DNA of 64,000 bases from Sutcliffiella horikoshii (GCF_008180725.1 NZ_VTEV01000002.1:156426-220425), one strand, 5' to 3'; shown: positions 33,730 to 43,704, counted from the stretch's first letter. The notes: a model not told the origin generated them from the sequence alone. Numbers and translations: made by a program.

Positions 33730-33898
33730 GTTTCTCCTCCTGAATGTTTTGAGGTCTTATGAACCTCTATCTCTCTTGTTTATATTATAGAACGAATTGC
33801 CTAACTTTTCAACGAAAGTGTCTGACATTATTTGACGAAACCGGCTGGCCATTTTACTATAAATGCAGGAATGTCGGATGAAGAGGGTGTGTTAGGGT

Positions 33899-34543
33899 AT
33901 GGGAAAAGAGTGGACCAGGTTGGAGTTAGCGGAGTTTCTAGTCAAAATGGAGCAAGGAACGCTTTCTGTTGAAAAAGGGAAGGACATGCCGAAAAGTTTT
34001 CAAAATCTTTCTTTTAAAAAGGGAAAAGAGGAAATCGGCTTGACGATGTCCAATATCGTATGGCTTGGCAATCAGTTGGAAAGTGCCCATTATACAGAGC
34101 CGGCTTTAAAAAATTGGGTAAAACGTGAAATAAAAGAATACATAGGTCCTCCTCAAGTCGGTCGGAAATATTCCATCCAGCAGGCCGCATTGCTTTTTAT
34201 TGTCAAAGACCTTAAAGTGCTACTTGATTTTGAAGCAATCAGAAAGGTACTTGGCTCTATATTCAATAATCCTGTGGAGCGGGAAGACGATATCATCAGT
34301 CCTTTAAAGTTTTATCAAGGATATGCTTGTTTGTACGAACAATTGATGCAAAAGACAGATCTGCTGACGGAGAGCAACATCAAACGTGAAATTGAACAAT
34401 TCTTAGAAACAGATGATGGGTTCCCTGTAGAAGATAAAGAGAAGATTTTTGATGCCATGATGGTGGCAACGCTTGCTGTTCGAACTAACTTTTTGAAAGC
34501 TTGGGCACAACGGTATGTGATGTGGGAAAACGGAAAAGAATAA
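33899..34543 (+). CDS. DUF1836 family protein, probable HTH regulator
   Basis: 214 aa. The family's mark is visible in the middle: WVKREIKEYIGPPQVGRKYSIQQAALLFIVKDLK, a MerR-like helix-turn-helix region, with hydrophobic helices after it. A regulatory role is inferred only from that fold. The start is weakly supported (GGGTGTTAGGGT before ATG). It lies upstream of gndA, but the gap of 140 nt suggests a separate promoter for gndA. Confidence 0.75.
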   Translation: MGKEWTRLELAEFLVKMEQGTLSVEKGKDMPKSFQNLSFKKGKEEIGLTMSNIVWLGNQLESAHYTEPALKNWVKREIKEYIGPPQVGRKYSIQQAALLFIVKDLKVLLDFEAIRKVLGSIFNNPVEREDDIISPLKFYQGYACLYEQLMQKTDLLTESNIKREIEQFLETDDGFPVEDKEKIFDAMMVATLAVRTNFLKAWAQRYVMWENGKE

Positions 34544-34682
34544 GTTTATTGCATGTAAACGCTTCACTTGTAGAAGTTAGGTTATAATAGGTTTAAAGCT
34601 TGATTTGACTAGGCTTAGTATGGTATTTTCAATGCGGACTATCGCGAAATAAATTACCTTGAAGAAGGGAAGTTTTTATATT

Positions 34683-36092
34683 ATGGCAAAGCAGCAAATC
34701 GGCGTAATCGGTTTAGCGGTTATGGGAAAAAATCTGGCAATGAACATTGAAAGCAGAGGTTACTCCGTATCCGTATTCAACCGTTCCCCGGAAAAGACAG
34801 AAGAATTTCTTCAAGAAACAGAAGGAAGAAATTTCAAAGGTACATACAGCATCGAAGAATTTGTTCAATCTCTAGAGTCCCCACGCAAAATTTTACTTAT
34901 GGTAAAAGCAGGCGGACCGACAGATGCAACGATTGACTCATTAAAGCCGTATCTTGATAAAGGTGATATCCTGATTGATGGTGGAAACACACTTTACACA
35001 GATACCATTCGTCGTAACAAGGAACTCGGTGAGCTTGGCTTGAACTTCATCGGTACAGGCGTATCCGGTGGGGAAGAGGGAGCTTTGAAAGGTCCTTCCA
35101 TCATGCCTGGCGGACAAAAAGAAGCGTACGAACTAGTAGAAGATATTTTGAAAAGTATTTCCGCAAAAGTGGAAGGCGACGCTTGTTGCACATACATCGG
35201 TCCAGACGGCGCCGGACATTATGTGAAAATGGTGCATAACGGAATTGAGTACGGCGACATGCAATTAATCAGTGAAGCATACTACTTATTGAAAAATGTT
35301 CTTGGTTTATCCGCACAAGAGCTTCACGAGGTATTTGCAGAATGGAATAAAGGTGAACTGGACAGTTACCTTATTGAAATCACAGCAGACATCTTCACAA
35401 AAGTGGACGACGAAACAGGCAAGCCACTTGTAGATGTTATTCTTGATACTGCTGGACAAAAAGGTACTGGAAAATGGACAAGTAAGAGCGCATTAGATCT
35501 TGGCGTCCCACTTCCAATCATCACAGAATCCGTATTCGCACGTTTCATTTCTGCCATGAAAGAAGAGCGCGTGAAAGCAAGCGGCATCCTTCGCGGACCA
35601 GAAGCAGTAGCTTTTACTGGTGACAAAGAAGCATTCATCGAGAGCGTGCGTAAAGCACTTTACATGAGCAAAATCTGCTCTTACGCACAAGGATTTGCAC
35701 AATTGCGTGCGGCATCTGAAGAGTACGGTTGGGACCTGAAATACGGCGAGATCGCCATGATCTTCCGCGGCGGTTGCATTATCCGTGCACAATTCTTACA
35801 AAAAATTAAAGAAGCATACGACCGTGAAGCTGGTCTTGCAAACCTATTGCTTGACCCATACTTCAAAGAAATCGTGGAAAGCTACCAAGGCGGCCTTCGC
35901 GAAATCCTTGGCGTTGCAATCCAGCACGGCGTACCTGTACCATCCTTCTCAAGCGCGTTAGCATACTATGACAGCTACCGTTCTGAGACGTTGCCTGCAA
36001 ACTTGATCCAAGCGCAACGCGACTACTTTGGTGCTCACACGTATCAACGTGTGGACAAGGAAGGGATCTTCCATACGGAGTGGATGAAGTAA
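34683..36092 (+). CDS. gndA: 6-phosphogluconate dehydrogenase (decarboxylating)
   Basis: 469 aa, the same length as B. subtilis GndA. The dinucleotide-binding motif [20 protein letters not shown], then [30 protein letters not shown], catalytic [15 protein letters not shown] and the C-terminal [10 protein letters not shown] are all present. It makes ribulose-5-phosphate and NADPH (oxidative pentose phosphate pathway). I chose the ATG at 34683, with AGAAGGGAAG upstream; the TTG at 34659 gives eight extra residues. Zwf lies 1 kb away on the other strand. Confidence 0.96.
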   Translation: MAKQQIGVIGLAVMGKNLAMNIESRGYSVSVFNRSPEKTEEFLQETEGRNFKGTYSIEEFVQSLESPRKILLMVKAGGPTDATIDSLKPYLDKGDILIDGGNTLYTDTIRRNKELGELGLNFIGTGVSGGEEGALKGPSIMPGGQKEAYELVEDILKSISAKVEGDACCTYIGPDGAGHYVKMVHNGIEYGDMQLISEAYYLLKNVLGLSAQELHEVFAEWNKGELDSYLIEITADIFTKVDDETGKPLVDVILDTAGQKGTGKWTSKSALDLGVPLPIITESVFARFISAMKEERVKASGILRGPEAVAFTGDKEAFIESVRKALYMSKICSYAQGFAQLRAASEEYGWDLKYGEIAMIFRGGCIIRAQFLQKIKEAYDREAGLANLLLDPYFKEIVESYQGGLREILGVAIQHGVPVPSFSSALAYYDSYRSETLPANLIQAQRDYFGAHTYQRVDKEGIFHTEWMK

Positions 36093-36121
36093 GTTATCCT
36101 TTAAATGAATCAGTGAATTTG

Positions 36122-36171
36122 GACCAATTCATGGTTCCCGCAAGATGCGGGGGCCGTGGGTTGGTTTTTTT
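36122..36171 (+). terminator. gndA terminator
   Basis: Compound hairpin: ACCAA/TTGGT outer stem, CATGG/CCGTG, and CCCGCA/TGCGGG inner stem, followed by TTTTTTT. Confidence 0.75.
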
Positions 36172-36211
36172 GGTGGGGGGAGTTCTGGCTTTAATTGGAG
36201 GATAGTTGGTT

Positions 36212-36325
36212 ACAATGGATATATTTGATTAACAATGGATAAATGCCCGTTTACAATGGATATCTGCAATTAACAATGGATAAATGTCCAATTACAATGG
36301 ATATATTCATTTTACAATGGATAAA
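36212..36325. repeat. 20/21-bp phased array of ACAATGGATAA motifs, six copies
   Basis: ACAATGGATA occurs at 36212, 36232, 36253, 36273, 36294 and 36314: periods 20, 21, 20, 21, 20. Alternate copies read TTTACAATGG and TTAACAATGG. It lies between the convergent gndA and cyclase genes. It is the same family as the array at 20216. Confidence 0.9.
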
Positions 36326-36381
36326 CGAAATAACCCTCAATAATTGTGGTACACCAGCCCCAAAATTCTACCAATCCGCAC

Positions 36382-36428
36382 AAAAAAACCACCCTTCCCC
36401 CAAATTCCCAAGGTAGAGTGGTCATTTT
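36382..36428 (-). terminator. Probable terminator of the zwf-cyclase operon
   Basis: On the minus strand ACCACTCTACCTT and AAGGGTGGT pair around a purine-rich loop, then TTTTTTT. The stem has a bulge. Confidence 0.6.
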
Positions 36429-36437
36429 ACTCGATTC

Positions 36438-37052
36438 TTACTTCATATCCATCAAAACAATACGTGCCGGTGATGCGTCCACACCGCTCAGCTTCAATGG
36501 CGCTGCACACATGATGTACTCGCCTTCTGCGATATCCTTCAAACGCAGGCCTTCAATGATGATTACGCCACTTGCGAATAGCGTTTTGTGTGTCGGGTGG
36601 CCTTCTTGGCTGCGCTCGATGCCAAGTGCATCGACGCCAACGCCACTTACGCCGATTTCAGCCAAATAAGCCGCTGCGTCTTCTGCTACAAACACAAAGT
36701 CAAAGTTGAACTCTTCATCAAAAGAGTTTTTCGTTTTAAATAACAGGAAATCGTCCTTGCCAATATCAAGTCCTTCAATATCCTTCACCGTAATGCGGTC
36801 CTCAACTCCGGTCAAGTCAAACACTTTACAAGGACCGACAAGCTTGTCCAATGGCAAGGTTTCGATTGTTTCGCCGTCCACTACCATATGAAGCGGGGCA
36901 TCCACATGTGTTCCTGTGTGGACATCCAGCTCCAGGCGGGTTTCCGTTACATATCCGTTTGTGTTGGTCGTTTGCTTAGGTTGCTTTTCCGGTTTGTTTT
37001 TATATACTGGCATTCCCGTATAAATAGGGGATGATACGTCATAAACTTTCAT
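36438..37052 (-). CDS. Cyclase-family metal-dependent hydrolase (kynurenine formamidase-like)
   Basis: 204 aa. The metal-binding HTGTHVDAPLHM motif and the opening YDVSSPIYTGMPVY identify the cyclase/KynB family, Mn- or Zn-dependent hydrolases of formamides and related bonds. No tryptophan-degradation gene is nearby. It follows zwf by 44 nt on the same strand and is likely co-transcribed. Substrate unknown. Confidence 0.85.
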   Translation of the reverse strand: MKVYDVSSPIYTGMPVYKNKPEKQPKQTTNTNGYVTETRLELDVHTGTHVDAPLHMVVDGETIETLPLDKLVGPCKVFDLTGVEDRITVKDIEGLDIGKDDFLLFKTKNSFDEEFNFDFVFVAEDAAAYLAEIGVSGVGVDALGIERSQEGHPTHKTLFASGVIIIEGLRLKDIAEGEYIMCAAPLKLSGVDASPARIVLMDMK

Positions 37053-37096
37053 GTGTTAAAGTCTCCCTTCTATTGTTAAATACCGCGTTCACCTTC

Positions 37097-38578
37097 TTAC
37101 AAAGGCCACCAGTGGAAGCCGTCTTTTTCCAATAATCCGTCGGCCTGTTTTGGACCCATGGAACCTGATTCGTAGTTCGGGAAGTCGAATGCTTTCGTGT
37201 TTTCCCACGCTTTGGAGATCTCATCGATAAAGCTCCAAGACAGGGCCACTTCATCCCAGTGGGTGAAGTTTGTCATATCACCGCGCATTGCGTCATAAAT
37301 CAAACGCTCATAGGCTTCTGGAGTGTTGATCCCGTCGATGCAATTGTTCGTGTAATCAAGTTTGATAGGTGTTGTTGTTACATCCTTACCCGATTTTTTT
37401 GCATTTAAATGCAAGGTGATTCCTTCTTCCGGTTGAATGTTGATGACTAGAAGGTTAGGATCTACTTTTTCCCCGCGGTTATAGTATAAGTTCATCGGTA
37501 TATCCTTGAATTGAACGATTATCTTGGTGGACTTTTCCGTCATTCTTTTTCCAGTACGGATATAGATTGGGACACCTGCCCAGCGGAAATTGTCAATCAG
37601 CAGCTTACCCGCTACATACGTTTCCGTATTGGAGTTAGGGTCTACGGAATTTTCCTCACGGTAACCTTGGACTTGGTTTCCGTCGACAATCCCTGCTCCA
37701 TACTGACCGCGAACGAAATAATCCTCCACGTCATCTTGTTCAATCTTTCTCATTGCACGCAAAACTTTTACTTTTTCACTGCGGATTTCTTCTGGATTCA
37801 ATTTGATTGGAGGCTCCATTGCAAGAAGCGCAACCATTTGAAGCATATGATTTTGCACCATGTCTCTAAGGGCACCAGAATTTTCATAGTAACGTCCGCG
37901 ATCCTCGACTCCAAGCACTTCACTGGAAGTAATTTGGATATTTGAGATGTAACGGTTGTTCCAAAGAGGCTCAAAAAGTGCGTTGGCAAAACGTATTACT
38001 TCTATATTTTGAACCATTTCTTTTCCAAGATAATGGTCAATACGGTAAATTTCCGATTCATCAAACGCCTGACGGATCTCAGCGTTCAATTCTTTTGCAG
38101 ATGGAAGATTGTGTCCGAACGGTTTTTCAATGACAAGGCGCTTCCAGCCATCTGTTTCTGTCAGGCCTTCTGACTTTAAGTTAGTTGCTATTGTGCCGAA
38201 GAACTCAGGTGCCATGGCAAGGTAGAAAATTCTATTTCCATTCGTTTCGTAATCGGAATCCAGCTCACCGCACAATCCTTTTAGCTGCTGGTAAGATTCG
38301 CTGCTTGTTACATCAAAAGGATGATAATAGAAGTGGGAGCTGAACTCTTCTACATTTCCGTCGCCATTCGCCACACTGCTGACGGAATTAGACACGTTGG
38401 AACGGAACTCCTCATTTGTGAGTGGACGTCTTGCAACGCCGACAACAGCAAAGTTTTTAGAGATGCTACCATTTTTATAAAGACGGTAGATGGAAGGATA
38501 TAGCTTGCGTTTCGCTAAATCTCCTGTTGCACCAAAAATGACAATTAAAGATGTCGGATTTTCTTTTTTACTCACCAT
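37097..38578 (-). CDS. zwf: Glucose-6-phosphate 1-dehydrogenase
   Basis: 493 aa. N-terminal NADP site IVIFGATGDLAKRKLYPSIY, the family motif RIDHYLGKEMVQN with the catalytic His-Asp region, and EKPFGHN are all clear. It converts glucose-6-phosphate to 6-phosphogluconolactone, the first step before GndA. GCGAGG precedes the ATG. Divergent from ung, with about 350 nt of AT-rich DNA between them holding both promoters but no array that I can see. Confidence 0.96.
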   Translation of the reverse strand: MVSKKENPTSLIVIFGATGDLAKRKLYPSIYRLYKNGSISKNFAVVGVARRPLTNEEFRSNVSNSVSSVANGDGNVEEFSSHFYYHPFDVTSSESYQQLKGLCGELDSDYETNGNRIFYLAMAPEFFGTIATNLKSEGLTETDGWKRLVIEKPFGHNLPSAKELNAEIRQAFDESEIYRIDHYLGKEMVQNIEVIRFANALFEPLWNNRYISNIQITSSEVLGVEDRGRYYENSGALRDMVQNHMLQMVALLAMEPPIKLNPEEIRSEKVKVLRAMRKIEQDDVEDYFVRGQYGAGIVDGNQVQGYREENSVDPNSNTETYVAGKLLIDNFRWAGVPIYIRTGKRMTEKSTKIIVQFKDIPMNLYYNRGEKVDPNLLVINIQPEEGITLHLNAKKSGKDVTTTPIKLDYTNNCIDGINTPEAYERLIYDAMRGDMTNFTHWDEVALSWSFIDEISKAWENTKAFDFPNYESGSMGPKQADGLLEKDGFHWWPL

Positions 38579-38930
38579 AAGAACCTCGCTTTATGTACTA
38601 TTCTTTAAAATATGTGTTATAACATTACCGTTGATTAGGCTGATTAATTATGTAAAAATGTAACAATTTCAAAAATAAGTATGAAACATTGAAAAAATAA
38701 CCTACCCAAGTATTTTATTTTATCTGTTACTGGGAAGGATTTCAATCTTTATTAAGCCTTATTTACTTACCAACCACTATATCACATCTGCAGTGGAACT
38801 CAGAATGATAGGCCTCGTCGTTAGTATGAAAAAATAAGGGCAAAACCATTCATCTAGAAAACTTCAAGGCCTCATAAATTCTTCTATATGATAAAGTAAA
38901 AAAGACAGGAAAGAACGGAGGGACAAACTG

Positions 38931-39602
38931 GTGGAGAATGTTAGTGGAGCATGGAAAAATTTGTGGGAGAAGGAGTCGTCCCAAAAATATTTTAAAGAAT
39001 TGATGAACTTTCTGGAAGACGAGTATGCCAAACAAACCGTCTACCCTGAAAAAAAGTCCATCTTCTCGAGCTTCGAGGCAACAAATTATGAAGACGTAAA
39101 AGTCGTCATTTTAGGTCAAGACCCATACCATGGAAAGGGCCAGGCACACGGTATGAGTTTTTCTGTGCAGAAGGGCTTTCGAATCCCGCCTTCCCTAAAA
39201 AATATCTATCAGGAACTCTATGATGATCAAGGTTTAGAGCCTGTGAACCATGGCTTTTTGATGGAGTGGGCAAAGCAAGGTGTGTTATTATTAAATACGG
39301 TTTTGACGGTGAGAGAGAGCAGTCCGAACTCCCATAAAGGAAAGGGCTGGGAACTTTTTACCGATGAAGTCATAAGGTTTTTGAATGAAAGAGACAAACC
39401 AGTCATTTTCATCCTCTGGGGGAAACATGCGGAGCAAAAGGAAGCATTGATTACAAATGGTCATCATTACATTTTAAAAAGTCCGCACCCAAGCCCTTTT
39501 TCCGCACGAAAAGGATTTTTTGGCAGCAGGCCATTCTCAAAGGTAAATGCCATCCTGCAAGAAATCGGGGAAGATGTCATTGATTGGCGGTTAACGCCTT
39601 AA
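38931..39602 (+). CDS. ung: Uracil-DNA glycosylase, family 1
   Basis: 223 aa, GTG start with GGAGG 9 nt upstream. The catalytic GQDPYHG, the uracil pocket and the C-terminal [19 protein letters not shown] (DNA minor-groove loop) are present. It removes uracil from DNA. It is followed after 26 nt by the sodium channel gene, probably in one transcript. Confidence 0.96.
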   Translation: MENVSGAWKNLWEKESSQKYFKELMNFLEDEYAKQTVYPEKKSIFSSFEATNYEDVKVVILGQDPYHGKGQAHGMSFSVQKGFRIPPSLKNIYQELYDDQGLEPVNHGFLMEWAKQGVLLLNTVLTVRESSPNSHKGKGWELFTDEVIRFLNERDKPVIFILWGKHAEQKEALITNGHHYILKSPHPSPFSARKGFFGSRPFSKVNAILQEIGEDVIDWRLTP

Positions 39603-39628
39603 AAAAGAATAATTGAGGAAGTGCACGA

Positions 39629-40432
39629 ATGCAAACTTTGAAAAAAACGATACAACATATAGTCCAACACCGTAGTTTTATGAATGCCGTCATGTTTGTT
39701 ATCCTCTTAAACGCAATCTTAATCGGGGTAGAAACTTATCCGGACTTAAGAGCGGAATATGCAGGACTGATTCATGGCTTTGAAGTGTTCTTTTTGTGGT
39801 TTTTTACCATTGAAATCATATTAAGGATGCTGGCAGAGAAGAAAATTCATCATTTCTTTCGAAGCAGATGGAATGTATTTGATTTTGTCATTGTCGCGGG
39901 GGTCCTCTTTTTTAGTGGAACGTATTTCATATCCGCCATCCGGATTTTACGTGTACTAAGGGTTCTGCGGGCCATTACGGTCATCCCATCCTTACAGCGC
40001 CTTGTGACAGCTTTTCTAAAAACAATCCCCTCGCTTGGAACGATCATGATGCTCTTATCTCTTGTCTTTTACATCTACGCGGTATTGGGAGTCTTGCTTT
40101 ATGGAGATATCTCACCAGAATATTTCGGATCGCTGCATTTAGCACTTGTAACACTGTTCCAGGTCATTACATTGGAATCATGGGCAAGCGGCGTATTCCG
40201 TCCCATATTTGCTGAGAGCCCACTTTCTTGGGTGTACTTCGTCTCCTTCATCTTGGTTGGAACATTTATCGTCTTGAACCTGATTGTCGGAGAGATCCTG
40301 AACAACATTCAGGAAGCAAAGGAAGAGGAATTAAAAGAAGAGAAAATAGAGGTCAGTAAAAAAGAACTGGCGAAAATTACGAACGAGATTGCTGAGCTGA
40401 AGCAACTTTTACAACAAAAAGAAAAAATGTAA
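39629..40432 (+). CDS. Voltage-gated sodium channel, NaChBac/NavBac family
   Basis: 267 aa (NaChBac of Bacillus halodurans is 274). Six membrane spans: S1 near 17-35, S4 with gating arginines at 105, 108, 111 and 114 (RILRVLRVLRA), then S5, the selectivity filter TLESWAS (Thr181-Ser187) with the pore glutamate Glu183, and S6 (FVSFILVGTFIVLNLIVGEI). A charged C-terminal coiled coil of about 45 residues (KEEELKEEKIEVSKKELA...) would join four subunits. TLESWAS is the sodium-selective filter of this family. It carries sodium inward for pH homeostasis and motility in alkaliphilic bacilli. GAGGAAG precedes the ATG. A chemotaxis receptor gene follows. Confidence 0.93.
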   Translation: MQTLKKTIQHIVQHRSFMNAVMFVILLNAILIGVETYPDLRAEYAGLIHGFEVFFLWFFTIEIILRMLAEKKIHHFFRSRWNVFDFVIVAGVLFFSGTYFISAIRILRVLRVLRAITVIPSLQRLVTAFLKTIPSLGTIMMLLSLVFYIYAVLGVLLYGDISPEYFGSLHLALVTLFQVITLESWASGVFRPIFAESPLSWVYFVSFILVGTFIVLNLIVGEILNNIQEAKEEELKEEKIEVSKKELAKITNEIAELKQLLQQKEKM

Positions 40433-40438
40433 TGGCAT

Positions 40439-40482
40439 GGACACGAAGAGATGATAAAAATTCTCTTCGTGTCTTTTTTTTT
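40439..40482 (+). terminator. Terminator of the ung-channel operon
   Basis: GACACGAAGAGA and TCTCTTCGTGTC form a perfect 12-bp stem, then nine T. Confidence 0.92.
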
Positions 40483-40487
40483 ATAAG

Positions 40488-40660
40488 GCACTGTTAAACA
40501 CCGCTGTTGATTTCCGCACCAGGCTTCGCTTTCCTAGGGGCGTTTGGGGAGCCTCCTCGGAACAGCGCCTGCGGGGTCTCCCCTAAAACGCTATCTTCTC
40601 AGGAGTCTGCGTCTATTGCTCCAATCAACAGTATGCTTTATCAAAGCCCTTTATAAAAAG
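40488..40660 (-). repeat. Dispersed GC-rich element, copy 6 (reverse)
   Basis: Reverse complement of the family: CCGCTGTTGATTTCCGCACC, GCTTCGCTTTCCTAGGGG, GAGCCTCCTCGG, GCGGGGTCTCCCC and GATTGGAGC reversed at the right end. The ends TTATAAGGC and GCCCTTTATAA form a short inverted repeat. It lies between the sodium channel and the chemoreceptor. Confidence 0.82.
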
Positions 40661-40735
40661 TTTCAAATCATACTAAAGACCCAGACTCTGCATGCCGAAA
40701 TAATATAAAAGAGAGAAAACGAAAGTGGTTATTTG

Positions 40736-40749
40736 TGCAAACGGTTTCA
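40736..40749 (+). promoter_or_regulatory. cre-like CcpA site before the chemoreceptor gene
   Basis: TGCAAACGGTTTCA matches the cre consensus TGWAANCGNTNWCA at all positions but one (the third). It lies 26 nt before the start codon, a place fit for repression. Confidence 0.6.
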
Positions 40750-40774
40750 TTAAAAGGGTGTAGGGGGGAGAAAA

Positions 40775-42478
40775 ATGGGGAGTATGAGGAAAAGACTTTT
40801 GGTTTTAACTTTATTAATCGGAAGTATCGGCCTGGCAGCATCGATTGTTATTTGGGTGAATAGCATGCAGGTGCAAAAGGGGGTCAATGAGTTAGATGAG
40901 ATTACCAAGATCAATGAGAGTTATTTTGAACTGGTGCAATCTTATCAAAGCACATTGGCTGATATGTACTTTGTCGTATCAAGTGGATACTCCAAAACAC
41001 ATGTTGAAAAAATTGAGAAAAACTTAGAGCAAACTGAAAAGAAGCTGCAGGATTTCGATCCTTATTTTACGGAATTTGAGGAATTTGGTCAGCTGAAGCA
41101 GTATTTTGTTGTTTCACATGAAACATTGTCAAAACAATTCGACATCATTAGCGATGTTTCAAATGCAGCCAACATGGATCGCGTTCGAATCACGACATCG
41201 GAGGACCTTGCGAAAGCAAGAAATCAAATAGAGCGTGCCAATGAAAGTGGCATGCAGTTTCTACAGGCTTTTAATAATGAAAATAGAAAAGTCATTCAGG
41301 ACAAAGTAAATTCAACCGAATTATGGACCTTAGTGACGCTAGGTGTCCTTGTATTGGTTCCGATTTTTGCGCTTTTATTGTTCAGGAGAGCATTCAACAA
41401 GGGAGTCAACCAAGTTCTTGGTCGTGTGAACGCCTATCAAGAGGGGGACTTTTTATATGAGGCAGAGCAATCTTCTTTTAGAAAAGATGAGTTTGGGCAG
41501 ATTGAGACTTCTCTCACCACCATGGGTCAAAATATAGAGCAACTCATGCAAGGGAGTCTCGGTGCAAATCAACGCCTTCAGCTTGTCATGAAAGAGCTCT
41601 TGGTAGCAGCGGAACAGAATTTAGAAGAATCAGCTGAGATTAAACAACGTTCGGAACAAGTAACCGAAAAAGTGTCCATGCAGTATGAAGGGACGACGGC
41701 GATATCTGCCGTAACAGAGCAGGCTTCCGCCAGTACGCAGGAGATTTACAGCATTGTCGATGAAATGAAACGCAACCTGGAAGGCATGGAGAGCCTTTCT
41801 AAAAGAGGGGCGCAATCATTGCAGCAGATGGTGGCTGACATGCATCAATCTTCCAGGGAAACGGAAACGATTGTAGATCGATTTACAAAAATAAAAGTAG
41901 ATATTGATGAAGCGAATAGTTTCCTCAAAGGAATTACCGAAATTACCACACAAACAAACTTGCTTGCCCTTAATGCTTCCATTGAAGCGGCACGGGCAGG
42001 GGAGGCTGGCAAAGGGTTTGCGGTCGTTGCAGATGAAATTAGAAAGCTATCTGGCCAGACAGACCTCTTTTCCAAACAAATTAACGGCATCACAGGTCGC
42101 ATTCAGGAAGATACCAATGAAATGCTGAAAGAATTTCAACTTTTCAAAGAAACGATCGAGCAAACGAACGAAAAGAATGAAGCATCCGCCAAGCTGTTTC
42201 AGGAAATCGCGTCAAATAGCGCGGTATTGCTAGAGCAAGGAACTCATATTACCGTGACCATGGAAGAAATCAGTCAGGGAGTAAATGAGATTGTTCATTC
42301 GGTTAATGACTTAGTTGCATCCTCATCTGAATTGACAGAGGAGATGGGAGAGGTCGTAAAAGCTGCAGATCATCAAGTCGACCTATCGAACAATATGCGA
42401 CGCACAGTCGATACGGTGAAAGAAACCGCCGAAGATTTGGCAGCCAACATTGCATCCATAAACATGAATAAATCGTGA
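40775..42478 (+). CDS. Methyl-accepting chemotaxis protein
   Basis: 567 aa. Membrane span one is at about 8-26, an extracytoplasmic four-helix-like sensor of about 160 residues follows (no PAS or Cache motif visible), span two is at about 186-206, then a short HAMP-like stretch. The cytoplasmic coiled coil ends in the signalling hairpin [20 protein letters not shown] (about residues 389-408) and continues [12 protein letters not shown]. Ligand unknown. It is monocistronic behind a cre-like site, next to the sodium channel. The ribosome site GGGGGGAG is strong. Confidence 0.92.
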   Translation: MGSMRKRLLVLTLLIGSIGLAASIVIWVNSMQVQKGVNELDEITKINESYFELVQSYQSTLADMYFVVSSGYSKTHVEKIEKNLEQTEKKLQDFDPYFTEFEEFGQLKQYFVVSHETLSKQFDIISDVSNAANMDRVRITTSEDLAKARNQIERANESGMQFLQAFNNENRKVIQDKVNSTELWTLVTLGVLVLVPIFALLLFRRAFNKGVNQVLGRVNAYQEGDFLYEAEQSSFRKDEFGQIETSLTTMGQNIEQLMQGSLGANQRLQLVMKELLVAAEQNLEESAEIKQRSEQVTEKVSMQYEGTTAISAVTEQASASTQEIYSIVDEMKRNLEGMESLSKRGAQSLQQMVADMHQSSRETETIVDRFTKIKVDIDEANSFLKGITEITTQTNLLALNASIEAARAGEAGKGFAVVADEIRKLSGQTDLFSKQINGITGRIQEDTNEMLKEFQLFKETIEQTNEKNEASAKLFQEIASNSAVLLEQGTHITVTMEEISQGVNEIVHSVNDLVASSSELTEEMGEVVKAADHQVDLSNNMRRTVDTVKETAEDLAANIASINMNKS

Positions 42479-42485
42479 ACATGAA

Positions 42486-42516
42486 GCCTGTGGAGGGAAT
42501 TCTCCGCAGGTTTTAT
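42486..42516 (+). terminator. Terminator of the chemoreceptor gene
   Basis: CCTGTGGAG and CTCCGCAGG with a 6-nt loop, then TTTTAT. Confidence 0.75.
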
Positions 42517-42579
42517 ATGTTATGGGAAGAAGGAAGATGGTAGAATGAAGATTGGACAAGAAGGATTCGAGAGGAAAGG

Positions 42580-42792
42580 ATGGGGAGCATGGCCAAACGG
42601 ATTAATTGCTTGAAATGCAAGCATTACTATGTCACGTGGGATGCCAAGTTCCCAAAAGGCTGTCGGGCATTCGGTTTTAAGACAAACCAGTTGCCTTCAG
42701 TGGCCGTGTTTCGCTCTTCCGGCAGTCCTTGTTTGAAGTTTGATGCAAAAGATTCACCAATAAAACCCAGACAGAACGGGTATTATGTGTAA
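42580..42792 (+). CDS. Small Cys-rich (zinc-ribbon-like) protein
   Basis: 70 aa (or 67 from the ATG at 42589). CLKCKHYY, then KGCRAFGFKT and GSPCLKF give four cysteines in a likely zinc-binding arrangement, with VAVFRSSGSPC typical of a small family that I have seen named, probably wrongly, uracil-DNA glycosylase. Function unknown. The next gene starts 13 nt after its stop. Confidence 0.75.
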   Translation: MGSMAKRINCLKCKHYYVTWDAKFPKGCRAFGFKTNQLPSVAVFRSSGSPCLKFDAKDSPIKPRQNGYYV

Positions 42793-42805
42793 AAGGAGTC
42801 CGAAA

Positions 42806-43327
42806 ATGAAAAAAATAAATTATCTTCCATGGATTATCGGCATTTCCATCGCGGTAAATGCACTGGTTGTCGTGCTGTTTTTCCTTCCTCAATACGAAGG
42901 GTTAGCGCACGTCGATTTAACATTTTTGCCGATGATGAACGCAATTTTTAACAGCTTTACTTTTGTCTTTTTGGTATGTGCCTTAATTGCTATCAAAAAG
43001 AAAAATATAACGGTTCATCGCCGCTTCATCTTGGCGGCTTTTTCATCTACCACCTTGTTTTTAGTTACCTATGTTACCTATCATTCCTTAACAGAGTCCA
43101 CTCCATTTGGCGGGGAAGGAATCATCCGTTCCATCTACTTCTTTATTTTACTGACTCACATCGTGTTGGCTGTCGTAATCGTGCCATTGGCGCTGTACTC
43201 CTTGGCTACAGGGCTAAGCATGCATAAAGAACGGCACCGGAAGATTGCGCGCTGGACCATGCCATTATGGTTATATGTCAGCCTGACAGGTGTTATTGTG
43301 TACTTGATGATATCGCCTTATTATTAA
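42806..43327 (+). CDS. DUF420 membrane protein (CtaM/YozB-like)
   Basis: 173 aa from the ATG at 42806 (AAAAGGAG upstream). Four to five spans; the conserved histidines VHRRFILAAF, YVTYHSL, LLTHIVLAV and KERHRKIARWT are those of the DUF420 family. In staphylococci and bacilli members (CtaM) are needed for assembly of haem-copper oxidases. No cytochrome oxidase gene is in the window. Confidence 0.88.
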   Translation: MKKINYLPWIIGISIAVNALVVVLFFLPQYEGLAHVDLTFLPMMNAIFNSFTFVFLVCALIAIKKKNITVHRRFILAAFSSTTLFLVTYVTYHSLTESTPFGGEGIIRSIYFFILLTHIVLAVVIVPLALYSLATGLSMHKERHRKIARWTMPLWLYVSLTGVIVYLMISPYY

Positions 43328-43365
43328 ACATTATTGGATTATTGGAGGAAAAGGAGGGAAGAAGG

Positions 43366-43704
43366 ATGAGCATTACGCTGGATAAGGTTCTGGCACGCTT
43401 GGAATCGGAACTGGAACGGGCCATAGACACCGGAAATGTGCAAAAAAAGAGGGAACACCTTGCTGCGATAAAGTCTCTTTGTGAGCTTGCTTTGGAGGAG
43501 GAAGTGGAAGGGGATGAACTTACTCGAACGACGGTTGCAACACAACCAGCCGCCACTACCCGCTCCATCCAAAGGGCGCCCGTACCTTTCGAACAAGCGG
43601 CACCTATCTACACGCCGCCAACCCAACCACCAACCATCACAAACGCACCGTCCAAACCAATCAAAGAAGACGATGCAAACGGCGACTCACTGTTTGATTT
43701 TTAA
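43366..43704 (+). CDS. YwdI-like protein
   Basis: 112 aa from the ATG at 43366 (AAGGAGGGAAGAAGG upstream). An N-terminal helical part (LDKVLARLESELERAI...KKREHLAAIKSLCELAL) is followed by a low-complexity Pro/Thr tail ending in GDSLFDF. This fits YwdI of B. subtilis, from memory, and sits in the same ung-ywdK interval. No function is known. Confidence 0.7.
   Translation: MSITLDKVLARLESELERAIDTGNVQKKREHLAAIKSLCELALEEEVEGDELTRTTVATQPAATTRSIQRAPVPFEQAAPIYTPPTQPPTITNAPSKPIKEDDANGDSLFDF

Noticed and set aside
34555-34568. cre-like TGTAAACGCTTCAC before gndA
   Set aside because: The left half fits but the right half is off by one position (three mismatches to the consensus).
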